Origin: Theristus sp. LFF4_11
Taxonomy: Eukaryota > Nematoda > Chromadorea > Monhysterida > Xyalidae
Assembly (NCBI GenBank): GCA_030248135.1
Contig: JASANC010003571.1
Location: 1 to 64,000, forward strand
Direction: 5' to 3'
Length of the DNA: 64,000 nt
Each line of letters begins with the position of its first letter. The first letter of the stretch is position 1. Below the pieces are notes generated by a model, which had not been told where the DNA came from, ran no database searches, and worked only from the letters and a program-made list of their open reading frames with translations. Below are positions 38,127 to 50,499 of this stretch, one piece after another. The position numbers and the translations under genes are program-made.

Positions 38127-39011
38127 CAATAACGCAATTATTCTGAATTTCAACTTAAAGTCGCCATTTCAACGTGCAAAATAATGTTTTGACACAATCT
38201 CTGATAAATGTCTTCTGATCTAATGTGAAAAAAGTATGATCAGTCAAAGAAAAGTTTCACTCAAGCGCACAAAAACACGAAAGTCGTTGTCTGAAAACCA
38301 CGCATTGTGTGAAGACATGCTTTAGCAGACGCATACGCACACAGACACAAGCACACTGGCACACATTTGCATATAATACGAGTGTGGTTGTGCACGCTCA
38401 GTTTTCAGACAAGAACTTACGCAAAGATGGATGATGTGCATGTGATATCAACTATCTGACAGCTTTGTAACACCAAATAATAACCGAAGCATTCCAAACA
38501 TAATGGTGAAGTTGCAGTGATTTAATCAGCGCGCTTAATTAAGACTGCAAACCAAAAACCCTGTACTCGAAAGACAATAACAAAAATCGAACCACGAATG
38601 AGGGGCGACAAGTCTCATAGAGTGACAAAAACACTTCAAAATCACTTAATCGACATATGGGCGGAGCAGATTCTGTTTTTGTTCATGGCTTCGTTAAAAA
38701 CAGCATTTCAAAACTAAAACATGGCTTTATTTCGTTTCAAAGATGTTCAAAATCCAGTCTATCAACGACCAGTCTGCAGCAGAACGGTTCTTTTCATCAC
38801 AAAAAAACAATTCCAAATCGCAAACCGATTGAAACAACCACAAACAAAAGATGGCGAAAAGACAAGAAATGCTGGCTTGAGAAATCTGAGAAGCAGGAAT
38901 GCAAAATTCAACAACGATGGCTTCCAAAATGAAGCAATCAGCGGAAGAAGACAAGCCAAGAAGCCGAGACAGAACAAACGCGACGGGAGAGACGGCAAGA
39001 AAAATCGGATG

Positions 39012-42000
39012 CTATGAAAGCGACTTCAACCACTGGACGGGGTCTGGTTTTAGCGTTGCATACGGGGAACTGGAGGAAACGAACAGTACTGGATGCGTGT
39101 CCACAGAAAATCTGCGAAAAAATCGAAAATTTTAAAAATTCCATTTTGTTCGCGCAGTACGAAGCTCGTTCCCGGGTTTCCTTCCGGTCTATTGAAAATG
39201 AACCGGATATTCCAGCAGGGACGTGTGTTTCTCATCTCATACCATCCCTATTGAACATCAGGTGACCCGTTCGGGCGATACATCCCAAAAGACCGGAAAG
39301 CATCTCTGGAACGAGTTACACTCAGATTCATATTCTAGCACGCTGATTGGCTGCAACGTGGTGCAGGTGTACGGACAATCAGCCAATCAGCCAGTGGATG
39401 CATCATTGCATTCAACTAGCGAGTTGTGATGTGATAGAAATTTTTGCACCAAGAGACAACCAACCTGAGAACATTTTTATACAGCCCCCTCGAGGGTGAG
39501 CCTTTCGAGTGGTATAATCCGAAACAGCGACACAACTCGTACAATATTACTGGATCGTCAGCATGGTACACCACGAACGGTTTTGCGGTTTTCCTGAAAG
39601 AAACACACACATAGGTATAGTGTTTTTGTAAGAACCTTTCAGTGAGAAATGGTGTATTATAATTTTTTTTTGTGTTCTGCGACCAATCTGTATGTGACAA
39701 TTCAAAATGGTCTAAATGACCCGGTCATATTTAGGGGACTCGGATCACTTTACCAACTTTAAATTCCCGCCTCATACATGAAACTGTTTATCTATCTATG
39801 CGCGCATTGAGTCTCGGGATCGGGACCCAAATAAAAGATCAAATATGCAGGACACGCAAGGCAAGTTATGCATTCTGTTTTTCAAGTTCTTCGATTCGAT
39901 TCAACCGAACTCACTGCGTTAATCAGCATCAAACCGCAACTGACGCACCGTTTCACCGCGGTCACCGGCAGCTCAAACTTTCTGTTTCGATCGTGTCTCG
40001 TTCGTTCACACTGCGACCGCAAACGGTCGTCCCGCAACGGCTCGGCCGCACGCAGCAGACGCTTCAGCAGGCCGTCGTAGGCCGTGTCGCTTGTGACCGA
40101 GTCCGAATCGACCAGTGCAATCGGGTACTCTCTGAAATCGTCATGGAAAAAGAGCCAATTTCAAATAAAAATTGTGCATTGCCGTAGTTCGTGTGAGAAA
40201 AGTCTTTGAAATTGATCGGTCGTTGTTGTTGGGGATTTTAGGCGGCGATGTTTTTAACCAGGGCTATATTTAACCAGGCGGTGCTCGACCCGCCGAACGC
40301 ACAGACGACGACTCTGACGCGGTACCACCAGGCCACGAGGGTGACCAATTTGCGCAAGCGCATTGAGTCGTCGACCCAAAAAAACACCTCAACAGCACTC
40401 ACTTTGTATACGCCCGAGGTCGATGGAACAAATACTCGACGTGCGGCCTCAACACCGCCAGTCCGTCCGTGTGTCGCCGCGTCACCCGCGACACATCGGG
40501 CACCACCGAGAACGTCATGTTCGTTTGCTCGCTCAGTCGCCAGCCGTCCCACGCGCGCTGACTGCAACAGGCGGCCATCTTGCCGTCGGCCATGACGCGC
40601 GCGTACGTGTCACGACGCAGCATGTAGCCGAGACCTGCGAGCGGATTGCGGGATTGCAGGTTTGAAAGGATCGGTGTTTTTGTAATAGCTCGTTGTTCTC
40701 ACCGCCCCATTCCATTATTCCAACTGTTCCAGAAAGAAGAAAGGCGTTTGCTACGATTTATTCAAACGTGTCAGCACTGATATAATGTCATTCGCTTCAA
40801 GTCAGACAGATAAAGACAGACAGTCAGTGTAAAGTCAGACTGATATAAAGTCTGACCGGGTTGTTGTGCATATGACAAGCGCATGCAACGCATTCAAAGT
40901 GCAGCCTGTCATTTCGGTCCGCGTAGTTTGAAAAAATTGACCTAAATTGACCGACTATAATTGGCTAGCCTGAGATAATGAACAAGCGAAAAATGACAAC
41001 GATTTCCTAACCCGTGAAACCTTGCACCCTGTAGACGGCGGACGTTGTGCTTGCCGAGGTTTCGAACGCTGAAATAATTCTTCCAAAATTGTCGTCTTTT
41101 TGTTCCCATAAAACTAGACAACTACTCCGCAACCAAAACTTCATTCTCAAGATTCATTTTCCATTTTTTCCATTCCATTTTCAGGATTTCCTTCCCATTC
41201 CCTTTTTTCCATTGCATTTTCATGATTCCCTTGCCCCATCCACCCCACCGTTGTCATTCCACGCAGACACTGCAAACAGCGACGGGTCGGCACGCAACGC
41301 CGGCAACAGTTGACCCATGTAGTTCAGAAAGTCCGCCGTCAGCAACAGCTCTTCTTCGATGACGATCAGTTCGTTCTGGGAAATTCGTTTCGTTTTCTTA
41401 GTTGATGAAATTTTCTGAGCAACAGGAATACCAGTTTAATGGCAACGCCAATCAGCAAGTCTTATTCTTACTCAAAAAAGCACCAACAAATCGGCCAATC
41501 GGCCAGTTCAACCACCAAGTTCACCAAATATATACTCACCGCATCTTTGAAGGTGTTCCATGCGTATGACAGCGCCTTGGCGTATTGCACTGCAAACAGA
41601 AGAAAAAAGTGGTATGTGTCGCCAGAGAAGCGACAAGCAAAAATGACCAAGCCTAAACCAAAATAAGAAACCCACGAACAAATGAATTAGCGTTTCAGGG
41701 TATACCAAAAAACTAAAACTGATCTAAAGCAGAATTACGGAAAAACAGTTTTTTTGTAAACATACTAAAGCAAATTATTGTGATAGAAGCAAAAATGAGT
41801 GAGCAAGCACTCAAAACGAATTTATCGCAATAATCGCTTGACGATCAGGGCAGGGGCGTCTGTAGCAAGTAGAGTTGGCAAAATACCGTTTTTTTCAAAT
41901 CGTGGTAAAAAAAACCTGTATTTTTACCGGTAAAATTACGGTAATTTTACCGGAAAAAAACGAAAGCCAAAAAGTTGCAAAACCCCCATATTTTTCGCAG

Positions 42001-45000
42001 CCGACTTTAAACTTGAACCAGGATTTGTGAAAACAGCTTTCAGAATGCTTTGTTCAAAATATCGTGCACCAACGAAGAAAATAAAATAATTTTGGGCTTG
42101 AAAACCCAAAAGGTCAGCAATAAATCGAACATTATCTTTTGCTCAATCGTTAATATTCCACCAATTACACAGGAAAAACCACAGCGTTTTAACCGGACAG
42201 TCTTTGGTCACAATAGACGAACACAATTTGCTGCAATAACGCAATTAAACCGAATTTAGATTTAGAATTTAGAATTTGAATTCAGATCAAAAAGAAAACA
42301 AAAAGAATTGTGTAAGACAGACAATTTTGAGCGACATTTGGAATTTTTGAAATTTTCAGCTCAGCTCGGCAGCTCCAGTCGATTCTTGCACCTCGCTTAA
42401 CAGTTCTTTCAAAACATCAGTGTCAATTTCGTCATCATATTTTTCTTGGTCACAGATTTTATCATTTTCTCATCAAAAATGATATAAAAACTCAGGGTCC
42501 GAAATTGAAAAAAACCGGAAAAATACGAAAAAAACCGGAAAAATACAGAAACGGTATTTTTCCCGTTTTTTCCAAAAAACAATTTTTCCCCCTGGTAAAA
42601 AACGCGTATAAATACGTGTTTTTTTACCGGTAAAAAACCGGTATTTTTACCATGCCAACCCTAGTAGCAAGATCGTGCCGAGACCGAATACAACAGAGAT
42701 ACCGTACTCCGTGGATTAACCTTGACTCCAATTGAAATCCTTCCAACGCCCCCCCCCCCCCCACAACACGTTACCGTACCCATATAGGAGGCAGACGCAT
42801 TTAACGGCACCGCATTGAACGAATATAAATGTGCGAGGGCGGATTGTTCCGAGTAATTCTCATCAAAGGCCACCAACACTCTGTCGATCTGTAGACCGGG
42901 CTGCGCGAGCAGAGTGTCCAGGCAGAGGCGCAGTGAATTGTGTGACAGACCTGTGCGCGAAACGAAACAGTTGCAAAAGTGTCGAAATTTGGAAAAGTAT
43001 AGCAAGACATCATGAGGATTGGATTGGCTGGTCGGTTTTCAACGAATCGGGCACCTTATTAGCACAAACCACCACCACCACCTAGCCTCATGTAACTTTG
43101 TGACAACTTTTCCTAAGTCTACATTCACTGTCGCAGCGTCGGTTGCGATCGGCAATCTTTGTATTCTTTCTATTTCACACTAGTGTCCCTGTGCTTGAAT
43201 AAAACTGCACTGAATTGTGCTGGTGGTCACCGATCATATTCGGGCTCTTATTTTTAGCACACTAAAAGACAATGCCAAACAGCACACGCTGATCAAAGGC
43301 AGCCAATCTGCTGATTGCACAGCAATGTGTAACTAATCAATCAATCAATCCACTGACCAGCAACAACCAGTATGGGCACCTTGAATATCGGCGAACTGGC
43401 CAGCGATTTGTTCATCAGTGGCACACCAATCAGCGGCTCGTCAACGTGATCGTCTGTAAAATCGCGAAGTAAATTTTATACAAAAAAGTATTCGAATTAT
43501 GCTAATTCTTGCCAAAAACGTTCAATTTAAGCAATCAATCAGTGATTGTATGATTGATTGGGTTATTGTGTGATTTGGTGTCGGTGGTTGGTTACCAATC
43601 AGCGCGTGGAGTCTTCTAATCAACATAAAAAAGCTGAACTGTATCATTCCACGGATGGCAGTACAGCACTGTTTCAGCAATTGAAGCTCAAACTCAACTA
43701 CTCAAAGCTCGCAAGTCAACACATTTACTTCTGCACGTTAATAAGTCAGAAAAGCACCACAAACCAGGCAACCTTACCATCACAAAACTGTTCATAGCCG
43801 TCGTATTTCTTGCAGAACGCTCTGCGCGCTTCATTCGCAATCTGCACCGGTGGATCCGGTCGCGTTTTCATGCCAACCACTGAAAGTTCTGCACATTTTG
43901 AGGCTGGTTTTATTACAAAAAACGTTCCCAAGATTGTGACAGTTTTTTCTGGCGGTTCTTTTCTCGTATTCGTCCACTATCAAACCACCCAGCGCCCACA
44001 ACGCCCAATTCGGTGCAAACTGTAAACACGCTAGATGTTGAGATTTTTTTCGTAATAAGCTGACTGCAGTGTTTTGGCGCTGTAATTAGTCGCATGTTTC
44101 CTGTCCACCTAATAAGCGTGCTAAAAATCGATCATTTTCAAATGCATATGCCCGGTGCTGCAGTTATTGTCTCACTGAGTTGCCCTTAGTAGCGTCACGT
44201 AGGGTTGGTAAAAAACCGGTTTTTTATATTGCCAGGAAAAAAACCGGTTTCTTTTCCGTTTTAAAACCGTTTTAAAACCATAAAAAACCGAATGCTTCCC
44301 AGCTCCTAAACTTTCCAGAACTTGGCATCTTGAACTCAAAATAGGAAATACATCAAAATTAGTGATTTTGAGCAGCGTGAAATGCTGTTTTCGGGCATAC
44401 AACCGACCCAATTTGCAAAATCACTGCACCGTTTTTTCAAAAATATAATTTTACATTTAACAATCAAACGAAGAATTGTGATTTTTGACCACGAAGTTTG
44501 AAAATTTTTAAGGTAAAAAACCGGTTCTTTATTTTTCTAAGAAAAAAAACTGGAAAAAACCGGTTTTAAAATGGAAAAGAAACCATTTTTTCCTGTGCCA
44601 ACACTAGCGTCACGAAATGGCGCATCGCATACGGTTGACAAAAACGGTGCAGAACGATAAAATACCAAAATTTTTTTTTGGGCCCTTTTGAACAAAAAAT
44701 CCCGGGAAGGAACGCACGCGTTCTCGGCACACAAAGCCGGGCGTCGATCGGTTTCGCCCAGTCGCTGTTCTTCGCGTAGTTCAACTCTTCGAACGGCGTG
44801 AACCCAGCGATGCCCTTCTGACCGACGAAATACCAGCTGGCGCGAAACTTCAGATTTTGAATCAGCCCACTGCCGAGCTCGTAGAAGATCTGTTTCGCCA
44901 GCGACGATAGTCTGCAAGGAAAAAAAACATGAACGAAAAGCTTGCGCAAAACGCCATAGCAAAGTTTTGGGTTTGGGGCAACTTGTGACAGTGCCCTAGT

Positions 45001-48000
45001 GTGACGAATCAGGGACCCACCCAAGTCACCTAAGCAAATTTGATTGCCGCGTCAAAAAGCATAAAACTAACAGTCTATCTTCGGCAACTTGTGACAGTGC
45101 CCTAGTGTGACGAATCAGGGACCCACCCAAGTCACCTAAGCAAATTTGATTGCCGCGTCAAAAAGCATAAAACTAACAGTCTATCTTCTACTAGCACCAC
45201 AACTGCAAAGAAACCTACTTCTACAAAAGTATGCACAATTTCAAAAAATACCCTCACTCAATCCAACCAACACCTCAGACGCAGCAAACTGCAAAACTCG
45301 GCCCCCGTCCCGGCTCACTTCGTCGCAGCTTCATCAAACGACACTACAGCGATCATTTCGCCCGGCAGCATTTGCTCCAAGAATATCTCGAGTGCACTCG
45401 AGTCATCGGCGTACGTGTCAAAGTGTGCCACTCTCAACACTTCGGCGCTGCTCGCGTTCAAGACGACGATGTTGAGACCGCGGCCAGCGCCGTTCAGATT
45501 GCGCCCGATTAAGCTGCAGGGGTTTGTACGAGGAATTGTTTTTATTTTTGAGCCGGGTTTCTTTGAAGAATGGTCGTTTTTCATCAATCTAATTTTGCAC
45601 CGTCGATCTCACACAGTTCTGATAACACACCACAGCCGGTGTGTTTGTGTACAGTACCCTTGCTGGATCTTATTTTCAAGCCCCAAAAGCACCAAAAACA
45701 CCATCAACCAAGACCAACAACGTCCTAAATTTATGGTCGACAACGACAGACGTATGGAAGAGGCATGCGTAAAGACTTTCTCCAGTGCAAAGTGACCACC
45801 AATCACGACGTGCATTGATTTCAACAACTCTACAAAAGAAAAAAGCAGCTTCTCACAATCGTCCATTGAGGCAAAGTTTCGGTTCATCATCCTTGTTTCG
45901 TCCCGAATAAAAATACATCGAAAAGTCATCCTTCTCACAGGCGTCTCGGAGGCCTGCAAATGTGGAACAATACTTTTTGCTCAGTCAAGTTAAGGGGCAT
46001 TCATGGAACAGCATTTGGTTTTTTAAGAATAAAAAACGGTTTTTACGAGCCAGAGAAGAGCCCCAAAACTCCACCAACCACAGTGCGTCAGCATGTCGCC
46101 ATAGACGATGTTCTGCCGTCTAACAAGGCCGCCGACTGGTTGGTCCACATCGACGGGCAGCGCGTTTCGACCGATGTCGATGTCCCAAACCAGACCAACT
46201 GAAAAAAGTGCATTTTTTTAGAGAAAATACCCTTTTTCATTTGCCATGCTGGTTATCCAGAAACCACCAATTAGAGTGTCGAACTCAAACTGTGGGATTC
46301 GTTGACAAAAACGTACGTGGGAATTTCACACATCCAGTTATCTCTGCGATACCCTCACTGTTCTGCTCCGTGATTGGTGACAGCTGGAATAATGCGAGCA
46401 CGTTGATTGGTGCGTTTGAAGGAGAATAGAAACAAAAGTGTTCAGATAGAATACGTGACGTTGCTCACATCACACAACCACAAGCGGCATTCATGAAGCC
46501 GTATTTAGTGACCGCGCAGCTATATTTTAACACAGCTACGCGTCACTAAATACTGCTTCATGAATGCCCCTATACTCGGCCTGGGTCGTGCGCACGCACT
46601 GTTGTGTGATGCACGCATTGTGTGGCGGCGTAATTAACCAATCAGCTAACAGTACAAATTAGCCATGCCGACTACAAGTACAGCGGGAAATTCAAAAAAT
46701 CCACCAATCAATGAAACACGAACACTTTCAACGGCGCTGCCCTCGTTCAATCCCCGTTGGCCGATCATACTGAAGCTGGAGCCACGTTTCAACTGTGTGA
46801 TTCGTTTACTGCCGAACTTTTGCAGCCACTCGCGGGCTTCTGGTGAAAGTCTACAATAGAACTGGTGAATGAAGAAGAATGATACGAAAAAATAAATAAA
46901 TAAACGTGAAATGAAAAACCAGTAAATGTATTGAAGAAATAACATTCCAACAAACGCTTGGAATTTGGCATCTGCATAGCTTTTCAAAATTTACACAGAA
47001 CATTTCAACTAATGCAACTGAACCAACTTTTCGGACACTTCACCCCACGTGACCAATATGAGCGCCCGCGAGCCGGACACGCCAGACAACAGTTGTACCA
47101 ACTCCTTGTCTGAAACTGGTGTCGTTCGAAGAATTACAATGGAATTGCCAAAAATGGTCTTTTTTCACCCAATTAATCAGTGAATAATATTCAGAAAACG
47201 AACGCACCAGAATTTCGCATGTCAACATAGACGATCTGTTGCACCGTGAAGGAGGTCTCTGAAGAATAAAATAGTTGACCTGAATGTTTGATTGAAAAAG
47301 CACCGCAAAATGCCGAAATGACAACTGAGGCAATCAAGAAGTACTGAAAACGCAAATGCCAACCATCTAGTACGACGATATTGAGTCCTTTCACTAGTTT
47401 GCGTTTGTCTAGAATTCTGCAAAAGTATTGATTTATTCAAACGTGTCCGGACTAAAATGACGTCATTTGCTTTAAAAACGCCCGTTTGTCAAAGTACAGG
47501 CACTAAAATGCCAGTTTGATGTGACCTGATTCGACATTCACCATTTGATTGCGGGAAGAAACCGGCTAAACGGAAAGTCTGGTTTGCTGTGAAGCGGCAA
47601 GCGCATGTTTGGCGGCACATGACGTCATTTCAGTGGGACACGTTTAGAAAAATAGGTCATACAAGTTTCTTTTGTGCGACAAAAAAGTGCAAAATCGAAC
47701 AAATCGTGTCACAGCATTCGGTCAACAGAACATCCCTCTCTCAAAAGAAACACGCACAGCAAATCGTTGAGACAAATGCTCGGCTGTGCGGCGTCGCCGA
47801 CGGCGGATCGAAGTGAGTACGCGATTTCACCGTTGTCGCATTTCGCTTGGACCGAGCAACCTGATCATCAGATAAATTAGATGAAAATCCACGTCAAAAA
47901 CGCGCAAAAGGGGAGAGGGGAAGTCCGTAAATGCACTTGTGGCAACCTGCACTGCGTCACAGCACCATGTTGATGCACCATTTTATACCAATATACAAGT

Positions 48001-48568
48001 TTTTAAATTTGAATCTTGCGTTGGCCACAACTGTTGCGAGAAACGGACAACTCAGAGCAACAAACCAGGTGTCTGTACGGGAGCCGGTGCTGTTGGCTTC
48101 GGCTGTTTCGAGTCCGCAATTTCAGGTTGCCCTGAAAACAAGATGCAAATTTTGATAATTACTGAGCACAACAAGCAACACACAACAACACAAACATATT
48201 TTGAACAAAATTCAAGTCACTTTTTACATGCACTCACCAACGTTTTGTTGATTTGCATTGATTGATATCGATTGCCTGGGGTTTGCGCCAGAGGCATTTT
48301 GATGCGATGAATTCGCGGATAAAAATGTGAAAAGTGAGTGAAACGACAGCAACGCCAGCGCAACGCAGCCTGGATTTTGAATTTAAAAATCCAATTTTAT
48401 AGAAGTTTATCAGTTTTATGGAAGCTTTCTAGTTGTCATTCAATTTAGAATGTCACCACGGTAAGTCAGCGCAATGATGCAGCAGCAAAAAATGACTCAA
48501 CAATGAAAATCACCTGTGCCAACCAGCAATCGCCGCAGGCCGCCCAACCGTCGCAAAAGGCGTGTCAT
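39012..48568 (-). CDS. POMGNT1-like type II membrane glycosyltransferase with two FAM3/ILEI domains (839 aa)
   Basis: Twenty-two exons with agreeing phases: 48568-48514, 48369-48238, 48131-48066, 47860-47758, 47416-47364, 47258-47208, 47109-47028, 46850-46726, 46198-46079, 45953-45857, 45513-45319, 44911-44718, 43879-43778, 43453-43358, 42950-42780, 41589-41540, 41375-41249, 41068-41012, 40634-40403, 40131-39949, 39593-39465 and 39111-39012. A short basic N-terminus (MTRLLRRLGGLRR) precedes a signal anchor (VALALLSFHSLFTFLS). FAM3/ILEI domain 1 is about residues 86-222 and domain 2 about 263-425 (GLNIVVLNASSAEVL, FDTYADDSSALEIF, FRASWYFVGQKG, CVPRT). The GT13 domain follows (RRAFCKKYDGYEQFC, VPILVVAG, ADPSLFAVSAWNDN, FTGLGYMLRRD, AWDGW), ending in an SSSPY block like POMGNT1. 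POMGNT1 adds GlcNAc to O-mannose in the Golgi. The metal motif reads EEE (571-573) instead of EED/EDD, so activity is uncertain. Confidence 0.9.
40217..40350 (-). mobile_element. tRNA-derived SINE, copy 4 (reverse)
   Basis: Read on the minus strand it has CCTCGTGGCCTGGTGGTA, a damaged T-arm region and the AACATCGCCTAAAATCC body end. It is shorter than the other copies. It lies in the intron between glycosyltransferase exons 19 and 20. Confidence 0.7.
40754..40930. mobile_element. Decayed MITE, TTATTCAAACGTGTCC family
   Basis: It starts GATTTATTCAAACGTGTCAG and keeps scattered blocks of the family (ATGTCATTCGCTT, AAGCGCATG) but is heavily diverged. It is the oldest of four copies in the window and is intronic. 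Confidence 0.5.
41870..42663. mobile_element. Non-autonomous hAT element, 794 bp, inverted copy with perfect TSD
   Basis: Termini are TAGAGTTGGCA and TGCCAACCCTA. The target duplication GTAGCAAG is at 41862-41869 and 42664-42671. It is the reverse complement of 11593-12370. Its 69-codon open frame (42050-42259, plus) differs from the other copy at about seven residues. It lies in the intron between glycosyltransferase exons 15 and 16. Confidence 0.9.
44200..44606. mobile_element. Short hAT-type MITE, 407 bp, perfect TSD
   Basis: Termini are TAGGGTTGGTAAAAAACCGG and an imperfect complement ending GTGCCAACACTA. The duplication GCGTCACG is at 44192-44199 and 44607-44614. A solitary matching terminus is at 16158. 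It lies in the intron between glycosyltransferase exons 12 and 13. Confidence 0.88.
44979..45188. repeat. Tandem duplication, 2 x 106 bp
   Basis: The block beginning CAACTTGTGACAGTGCCCTA at 44979 repeats at 45085 without visible change, through ACTAACAGTCTATCTTC. It is intronic. Perfect identity suggests a very recent duplication or an assembly artefact. Confidence 0.9.
46486..46570. mobile_element. Small palindromic MITE (GGCATTCATGAAGC family), best copy
   Basis: GGCATTCATGAAGCCGTATT at the left is matched by AATACTGCTTCATGAATGCC at the right, making a near-perfect 85-bp hairpin. It lies in the intron between glycosyltransferase exons 8 and 9. Confidence 0.8.
47430..47661. mobile_element. 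MITE, TTATTCAAACGTGTCC family, copy 2
   Basis: It matches the copies at 37895 and 62327 over their full length. It starts 13 bp upstream of the acceptor of glycosyltransferase exon 47364-47416, so it must contain or closely flank that intron's branch site. Confidence 0.8.
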
Positions 48569-48662
48569 TTTGTCTGAAAATGTTCTATTGTCATTAAATT
48601 TTATTGGGTACTGACTACTGGTAAAGCTTTGATTTTATCAAATGCAATTCTGGGGTTTGAAA

Positions 48663-49373
48663 TAGGGTTGTTAAAAAAAACAAAAATCGTCATTTTTGTT
48701 TAAAAAAAAATTTTTTTTTTTAAATTTCAAAAATCAAAGTTGTGCTAAATCAATCAGGGAGTCCGAAGAACCACATATGATATGCAAGCGCCTCCCGAAT
48801 GACTCCCGTATGGCGGAACTTTGCAGATTTTGTTTTGGTGACCTCAATTACCCCTTTTCCAAACCGTCACCATGCCTCTTCTTGTGTTTTGACCTCCAAA
48901 ACGTCACTAATTGTCCCCAGCTAAGCTAATGCTAAAGTGAAGACAAACATACCGCCTTGAAATTCGATCAATTCTTCTGATGGTGTCGCGACGACACGAC
49001 ACGAAGCAGCAACCAGACAACGTAGCGCTTGCAAACGGAGCAGCGAGCACAATCGGACGCTCTGCGAGGCGAATCGTCACCTTATCTGCATCGGAAATGG
49101 TAGGCTAAGCTTTGGGAGTTGGGACACTCAAAAACTTCATCGCAGATGTTGTCGAAGCCTAAAATCAGTCGGTAAAACGGCCCAAAATCGACTGCTAAAG
49201 GTTTTACGAGGTATAATCAAAGAAAATTTTTGTTGAACTTTCGAAAAATTGTGCAAAAATTGAGGTTTTCAGAGCATATTAGAGGAAAATTTTTCGAATT
49301 AAAAAAAAAATCGGCATTTTTGTTTTTTTTAATCACTTAAAAAAAAAATTTTCATTTTTGTTTAACAACCCTA
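48663..49373. mobile_element. Non-autonomous hAT element, 711 bp, perfect TSD
   Basis: The ends are TAGGGTTGTTAAA and an imperfect complement TTTAACAACCCTA. The duplication GTTTGAAA lies at 48655-48662 and 49374-49381. Long A/T runs flank each terminus. It sits just upstream of the glycosyltransferase start at 48568. An open stretch of 46 codons inside it (minus, about 48940-49080) has no splice context. Confidence 0.88.
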
Positions 49374-49433
49374 GTTTGAAACAGTACAGAAGGGGTCATA
49401 GTTGTTCTAGGGGGGGGGGCTGGGGGGCCGGCC

Positions 49434-50464
49434 TAGGGTTAGGGGCTTTGAAAAAAAATTTTTTTTTATTTTTTTTCGTTAAAAAAAAAAATTTGAATTT
49501 TTTTTTCAAACTTAAAAAAAAATTTGAAAAATTTTTCTTCTACTTTGCTCTGAAAATTCGATTTATGGCATAATTTTTTGAAAGTTCAAACCAAATTTTC
49601 TTCCCCTTTGTGTGCTTAGGTACATGTCATTATTTGGTCATTTTGACCGACGTACTCCATGTTTTTCGATTTGGATGACTTCTAGAGTCAATTTTTAGCG
49701 TTGAAATGACTTAACTGAATTGAAATATCGTTTCAGAAATCGTTTTCTTGCAACTTAGAACATGTTTTTTCAGTCGGTAGGCCATGAGATGAACATGATA
49801 TTTTGTTGATTGGCGTATGTTATAGGTCTACAATGGAGTTGTGCGATATATTGTTAAACAATTGGAGCGGAGATGTTGGTTAATACCACATCACACGACC
49901 GTTTTTCAGATACCCGATAACATGGCCACATGTTAAAACTTGCGTGCTGAGCTAAACTAACGTGTTAAACTTGCGTCTGTCAGTTGCCCGCAACGTGATC
50001 GCGAAATCATGGTACGTGTTTTCGATACGATGATTTGAAGAGTGGGCTCTCGCCATGTGGCAGATAGCATAGCTGGTTGAACCTGAAAGTAAGTGTCTTG
50101 GGGGGGGGGGCGACCGGGTCGACAGGGGTTGCCGACTTAGCTACAGCAAACAGGAATTTTTGAACACAGTCAAATTTTGGTAATTTTCTAAAGAGGAACA
50201 ACTAAGAACGGTTCAATATTCAAGTACACGTCGAAAATTGTCCTGTTTTACTGTTGAAAATGCAACTTTCCCTCTATGAAATGGACATAATTTCAATAAA
50301 ACACGATTTTCGCTCTTATAGTTTTCCGGATTGTTCTGAAAATAGTCTAGATGAACTCAGCTCGACGAGACGCTTCGAACAAACCTAACTTGTAAAAAAA
50401 ATTTAAAAAAATTTTTTTTTTTTAATTTAAAAAAAAATCCGGATTTTTTTTTCCCCTAACCCTA
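49434..50464. mobile_element. Non-autonomous hAT-type element, 1.03 kb, copy 2
   Basis: Nearly the same sequence as 8429-9472, with the intact right end CCCCTAACCCTA. Flanks GGCCGGCC and GGCCGCCC are a 7/8 target duplication. Differences from copy 1 are mainly in homopolymer lengths. Confidence 0.85.
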
Positions 50465-50499
50465 GGCCGCCCCCCCCAAAAAAAAATCGAATCTATCTC

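Larger units (their letters stand above)
33796..39011. other. Intergenic stretch between the Ig/FNIII and glycosyltransferase genes
   Basis: Promoter side of the Ig/FNIII gene and 3' side of the glycosyltransferase gene, both minus strand. It holds two MITEs (36607-37000 and 37895-38126). I find no additional gene. Open frames of 60-98 codons here are AT-rich and have no splice partners. Confidence 0.45.

Noticed and set aside
39416..39464. Read-through C-terminus of the glycosyltransferase past exon 21
   Set aside because: A donor CAG|GTTGGT joins in phase to a better terminal exon at 39111-39012 matching POMGNT1's end.
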